Source of the DNA: Larix sibirica
Taxonomy: Eukaryota > Streptophyta > Pinopsida > Pinales > Pinaceae
Assembly: GCA_004151065.3 (NCBI GenBank)
Contig: NWUY0300018310.1
Span: 45,743-57,012 of the forward strand
Direction of reading: 5' to 3'
Length of the DNA stretch: 11,270 nt
Positions 7,196 to 11,270 of the stretch are shown piece by piece. A program made the position numbers and the translations under genes. Within the stretch, counting starts at the first letter, position 1, and the number at the start of each line of letters is the position of its first letter. Under the pieces are notes generated by a model. The model made no database searches and had not been told where the DNA came from. It saw nothing but the letters and a program-made list of their open reading frames with translations.

Positions 7196-7410
7196 TGCTC
7201 CTACTTGTTTGTTGCATGTTGTTTTGTAGTTGAAGATCAGGGACGACATCAAACGAGAAGACGTCACCATAATAGTGAGGTAAGAAATTCCTCCACACTC
7301 TTTGCAATTCAATTAATCTAGGAAATTTTATGTGCTTTGTTCTAGATCTACATCATTTATACTAGAGAGATTTGTCCTTGTCCACATAAACTACGTGTGT
7401 TCAAACAGCA
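7196..7410. other. Non-coding stretch between the T run and the second gypsy 3' end
   Basis: Contains GACGTCAC (7260-7267), with an ACGT core as in plant bZIP binding sites, but no other supporting signal. It shows no similarity to the pol sequence at the matching position before the first copy. Confidence 0.4.
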
Positions 7411-7455
7411 GGAACTCAATGAAATGGAGACCATTACTTCATAAGGGGGGAGGAC
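7411..7455 (+). pseudogene. 45 bp remnant of a second gypsy element's 3' end
   Basis: Aligned without gaps to 1365-1409, this stretch is identical at 37 of 45 positions and ends in a polypurine tract just before the same repeat start. Upstream of 7411 the similarity ends. It is therefore a different, diverged member of the same family of 3' ends, not part of the near-identical duplication. Confidence 0.7.
7443..7454 (+). promoter_or_regulatory. Polypurine tract before repeat copy 2
   Basis: The twelve-purine run AAGGGGGGAGGA lies one base before the TG at 7456. It is two purines longer than its counterpart at 1397-1406 because position 7453 is G where 1407 is T. Confidence 0.75.
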
Positions 7456-7989
7456 TGATCCAAATGGATATCAGTGGCCACCTAGCTATTCCACCGACTC
7501 AAAACAATTTTTCCAGTTTGCAAATTTTTTATGGATTTTCGTGTCGAAAACTTATGGGGTCATTTTGAGGCCCTAAATGACTTTTTTTTGCGATACCACA
7601 ATCCATTTATTCCCAAAGGCATGACTGAATGGGAGAAATGTGTACTTCTCGGCTAGATCTTTCCAACAGGATACTGAGCACCCTAAATGGAGATCATATA
7701 CAAACATTATGCCCCTAAGAAGTTGACACCTCGACTAACCACCTTGGGGCCCGCAAACCCTTTTACGGTTCATCTCCCAGGGTTAGGTTTTTTTTATGTT
7801 TGCTATATACCTAGGGGAGAATAATATGGGGTACCTATGGGCTCTCTGAATTGGACAATAGTAGGCTCAATTAGTATTATATCTTGGTGGTGTTGGATTT
7901 GTTAAAGATGGTCAAACATTACCACGATGGACGTTGCTTACTATCTAAATATTAGACCTGCACTTAGCTCAATGGAGAAGTGAGTGTCA
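7456..7989 (+). mobile_element. Putative gypsy LTR, copy 2
   Basis: Counterpart of 1410-1943, preceded by its own polypurine tract. If both are LTRs of one family, each would be a 3' LTR by its left neighbour. The 3' end has the same uncertainty as in copy 1. Confidence 0.5.
7804..7809 (+). promoter_or_regulatory. TATA box of the putative LTR promoter, copy 2
   Basis: Same TATATA and context as at 1758-1763. If active, transcription would run rightward into the repeat unit. Confidence 0.45.
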
Positions 7990-7998
7990 TATCAGAGA
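7987..7998 (+). promoter_or_regulatory. Possible degenerate primer binding site, copy 2
   Basis: Identical to 1941-1952; the 9 of 12 match to the tRNA-Met primer site is equally weak here. Confidence 0.25.
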
Positions 7999-8157
7999 CA
8001 TCCTAGTATCCCTCTTTCATTTCAACAATAGAATGGTCAGCCAAATTTGTACTCAAAGTTCCAAATATGCAAAAAGAATCAAGGATAGTGGTTCGATAGA
8101 GCAGGAAAATAAAATAATTTGAAGCAAAGTGTAGCATGATATATGAATTGGTCTTAG

Positions 8158-8337
8158 GCCTCGTCAAGAACTCTCATTGGTCCAAAGTTCAATTGGTATG
8201 TCCCCACGGTGGTCAAGGATGAGGAAACTCTCCAACAAGCACAAGGAGACTTGGAAATTGGAAATGCAAATTTGGACTCATACAAGTTACATGATGATGT
8301 CAAGCAAGACACCTTTAATGGGCATTTCTTTTATTAA
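8158..8337 (+). other. Unrecognised open segment, 59 codons (copy 2)
   Basis: Unchanged copy of the open segment at 2112-2291. Its conservation says nothing about selection because the whole copy is near-identical. Confidence 0.2.
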
Positions 8338-8690
8338 ATCCAGGTTCTTTAAATGTGGTGAAAGGTAGTTTTGCTTCTAGTTTGTTAGGATCTATACTAG
8401 TTAACTTTTTAGTTATAATACAATAAGATCAACTTAACTTATAAGTAGAAATTTGAAATTTGGAGACTTTATGAAAGATTGACTCCCAACAAGTCCATTT
8501 TTGTTTGTATTAACATCATGTACAATGTTGTTGAAACCATATTTTAATACAAATTATAACCATTTCAATAAAAAAAAGTTGTCCTTCAAAAACATTTGGG
8601 TGGAAGAACACTTGACTACAATGACTTAACCACACATATGACTAAATGTTATCTAGTAAAAAATTAGTTGAGACATTTGAAAGGAAAAAT
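8338..8690. other. AT-rich non-coding stretch (copy 2 of 2292-2644)
   Basis: Contains A at 8525, the single base at which the long repeat copies were seen to differ. No gene or other feature seen. Confidence 0.6.
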
Positions 8691-9106
8691 GTATCTCTAT
8701 TTATCTTTCCATTGGATCTATGAAAAGTTTCAAACCACTCCCATTTAACTATCACTGACTTAAATGAATCACTATATTCTATCTTAATAGTTTTTTTTGT
8801 AGTTTCCAAATTTTCCACATCAATATCAATAACATTTCATATTTGAAGCACATACATAGTTGAGTTGTAAGAATGTCGTCTTAACTCTACAATAATAGTG
8901 TATCTCTATTTATCTTTCCATAAATCTATTAAAGATTTCAAACCACTCCCATTTAATTATCACTAGCTTAAATGAATCACTATATTCCATCTCAATAAAA
9001 AAATTTAGTTTCCAAATTTTCCACATCAATATCAATAACATTTCATATTTGAAGCACATGATGCACAATTGAGTTGTAGGAATGTCGTCTTAACTCTACA
9101 ATACTA
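8691..9106 (+). repeat. Tandem duplication of 209 and 207 bp units (copy 2)
   Basis: Units 8691-8899 and 8900-9106 correspond to 2645-2853 and 2854-3060. The differences between units are the same in both long copies, so the small duplication came first. Confidence 0.9.
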
Positions 9107-9826
9107 TGTCATTTGTTTCTCATCCATCTTCCTTCTCCAAAAAGCATATGTTGAAATGTACACACATGTCTATTATGTAATTACAAATATTTTCAAACAT
9201 ATACGTAATAAGATTATGGCTTAGTAATAAAATATTTGTACGCAAGTGGTATAATATGACAAGATTTTAAACCGTAACTATTTGAATATATGTTATTAAG
9301 TGAGGAGAATTATAGGCCCCACCTAAGTATTCCTTTCAAAATCCTTTTAGCTATTCTCTTGTTACTCTCTATAGGATCTTCCATGTATATAGACATTGTG
9401 CTTATTGTGTACATCTATCATGTCTAGAAATGGTTAAGTAGATTAAACTATCTACAAGATGTTTGTACATGAATGCACAAAATTTTCCCCTATTTCATTT
9501 TTAGATATCATTGATCCAAAATTGATTTGGGTGTTAACAAATTTACATTTTTTTGATCAAATGAGTTGCATACCTCGATTGGCATAAGAAAAACGGTCTC
9601 GACTTCTACCTTACCTCCATGCCAAGATGGTGATGTAACACCCCTAGTTTTATCATCTCAAATGAGTGTAGCAGGTAATTATTTATTGATCCTATATCAT
9701 CTTCAACATTATTTATATAAATTAACCCATCAACATACAAAATAATTAGTAATAAACCTCCACTTGAATTGGTCTTCACATATAGATTTGAAGCTGGATC
9801 ACATCTTCAAAAGTTAACTTCTCTAA
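9107..9826. other. AT-rich non-coding stretch (copy 2 of 3061-3780)
   Basis: Nothing assignable; possible decayed gag region of the copia relic by position only. Confidence 0.5.
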
Positions 9827-10300
9827 AATGGTGATTAATCTATGCATACAGAGATTCCAGTGCTTGCTCCAACATGTAGAACACTTTTTGAAACTTATAA
9901 ACAATGTTTTATTTACCATGTTCTATGTATCTAGGGGGATGCTCATTCAAGTGATCTTTTTAAGTTGGATGATGCTATTTTTGTATCTAGATTGGTTTTG
10001 AATCTCTTTGTTATCTCAAGTATTATATATTTGAAATGTGAAGTTAAGTTTAAAGAACTATGCGTGATAAGAGATTTTGACAAAGAACTCCCTTGGGTTT
10101 TGGTCAAATGAATGAGTGAAGGAGGTCTTTATAGGCTTCTTGTAGGGTCTGAAAATTATGGAGCCTTTGTCACGATAACGGAAAGTTGTGTGAGTTATTC
10201 CACAACCATTTTGGTCATTTTTAATGGAGTGCTTTCTCTCTTGCAGAATATGGTTAAGGGACTGTCATATTTCAAGGTGAAATTTCACATAGGCCACTAA
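9827..10300 (+). pseudogene. Ty1/copia protease / GAG-pre-integrase relic (copy 2)
   Basis: Duplicate of the relic at 3781-4254: protease Asp-Ser-Ser-Ala at 9853-9864, GGLYRLLVGSEN at 10121-10156, displaced His-x4-His at 10201 and 10216, NMVKGL at 10247-10264, stops at 9932 and 10109. The breaks are shared with copy 1. Confidence 0.82.
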
Positions 10301-11047
10301 TGTTGAAAAATCTAAACCTCATGATAGAGAAACAAAGGAAATTATGGGAGTTCACGATATATCTCACAAATATGAAACTTGGAAGATTGGTAGTCATGCA
10401 AAATATCGCACCAGGTATAAATTCAAAAGTTTTACTTCTACTCTATGTCCACCACCATTGTGAATAACCTTCAAGCACTTATCGAAGCTCAACTGGAGGG
10501 AAGCATCATGCTTCTTTCCACTGAGCACCCGGAGGTAGACTCACCAATCTTGATCTTAGTTTGAATTCAAGAAAGGGTTTTTCCTCCCCTGAAGTAGTCA
10601 TTCTACTTTGTTTGCTTCGCATGGAACACCCTTGCCTCTTTGATATAGTCTTTGAACTAGTTAGAGGAAGGATAGATCAATACCTTCCACATTTTTAAAT
10701 ACCTTCTTTATAGTTGGAATCCCAATTGCTTAATTCCACTGGTTCGATTCTTGTGGTAGTTTTAGAGGTTTAGAATCCAACATCTCCTCTACCTCGCCTT
10801 GACTCTTAAGCATAGCCAAGATCCTTCACAAAATTTTCAACTTGGTTAGTTGACTCCTTCGTCTTGGAATGTCCATGCTAAGAGGGAAAAATGAATTATG
10901 ATTTTTCCCAATATGGGAGGGTAGTGTCGTTTTACCCATATATTTAGAGGTTATGTTGCATGGGGATGCCCCCCCTCCCTCCTCAAATAAAAAAGCTTTA
11001 TGCTCATCATCCCCGTGTTATATGGACTTTGGGACCCCTAGGAAACT
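10301..11047. other. Non-coding stretch (copy 2 of 4255-5001)
   Basis: Repeats the small unassigned open frames, including the 39-codon frame at 10445-10564. No recognised gene. Confidence 0.4.
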
Positions 11048-11190
11048 TCCAAAATATGTTGGGGACTTCATCGGGGACTTGGGGACTTGTTGGTCATAAC
11101 CAAAACTTTCCCAACAAATTTCAGGAACTTTTGGGTAGATTTTGGAGGCATTATGAGTAGATTTCAGAGATGTCCCAAGCATATTTTGGA
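11048..11190. repeat. Imperfect inverted repeat with GGGGACTT repeats (copy 2)
   Basis: Arms 11048-11066 and 11172-11190; GGGGACTT at 11061, 11073 and 11081. Same as 5002-5144. Confidence 0.65.
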
Positions 11191-11270
11191 GATGTTCGAG
11201 CATGTATCTTCAGTTTTGACCATGGACATTAATGATTGGACAATATGATCATTTATACCATCCATATTTT

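Larger units (their letters stand above)
7454..11270 (+). repeat. Long direct repeat, copy 2 (continues past window end)
   Basis: Second copy of 1408-5224 at a constant offset of 6046 bp, in the same orientation. Frames, stops and frameshifts of the embedded relics are the same in both copies, so all decay preceded the duplication. The single mismatch seen is at 8525. The copy runs off the window, so its true end and any flanking duplication cannot be read. Confidence 0.97.

Noticed and set aside
7125-7307. Minus-strand open frame crossing the T run
   Set aside because: It contains the N and a homopolymer-derived Lys run. Its 3' part may touch the LINE relic, but the frame is not reliable.

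Overview
The window looks like nuclear DNA from a land plant with a repeat-rich genome. The reasons are AT-rich sequence, no intact host gene, and decayed relics of three retrotransposon classes (Ty3/gypsy, Ty1/copia, LINE) packed together. The gypsy relic is a plant-type integrase followed by a chromodomain-like tail. A gymnosperm or other large-genome plant is plausible, but this is inference and no host marker gene is present. I see no tRNA, rRNA, CRISPR or prokaryotic operon structure, and nothing in the window can encode an intact enzyme.

Layout. (1) 1-1409 is the 3' end of a Ty3/gypsy pol: integrase zinc finger, catalytic core and C-terminal tail, all in one frame but broken by at least ten stop codons and by loss of two of the three catalytic acids. 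It ends in a polypurine tract (1397-1406). (2) From 1408 begins a long sequence that recurs from 7454 to the window end, offset 6046 bp, with one mismatch found by eye in 3.8 kb. The shared unit starts with what looks like a gypsy LTR (TG at 1410, TATA box at 1758). It then holds AT-rich DNA with a 207-209 bp tandem duplication, a frameshifted copia relic (protease to GAG-pre-integrase, 3807-4254), and a GGGGACTT-rich segment with an inverted repeat (5002-5144). (3) 5225-7410 is present once: AT-rich DNA, a (TA)10 run, an antisense LINE relic (about 6354-7131) and a T18 run ending in an N. (4) 7411-7455 is a 45 bp remnant of another gypsy 3' end with its own polypurine tract, 82% identical to the same place in the first copy. 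(5) 7454-11270 is the second copy of the repeat, still running at the window edge.

Interpretation. The near-identity begins at a polypurine tract/LTR junction in both places, so the likeliest event is a recent LTR-linked tandem duplication (unequal recombination) of a 6,046 bp unit. A composite non-autonomous element in tandem, or an assembly duplication (note the N at 7195), are the main alternatives. The relics inside the unit are old, while the duplication is young or artefactual. No gene network can be described, and I did not find a convincing new biological system. The most notable structure is the 6,046 bp period anchored on a retrotransposon junction.
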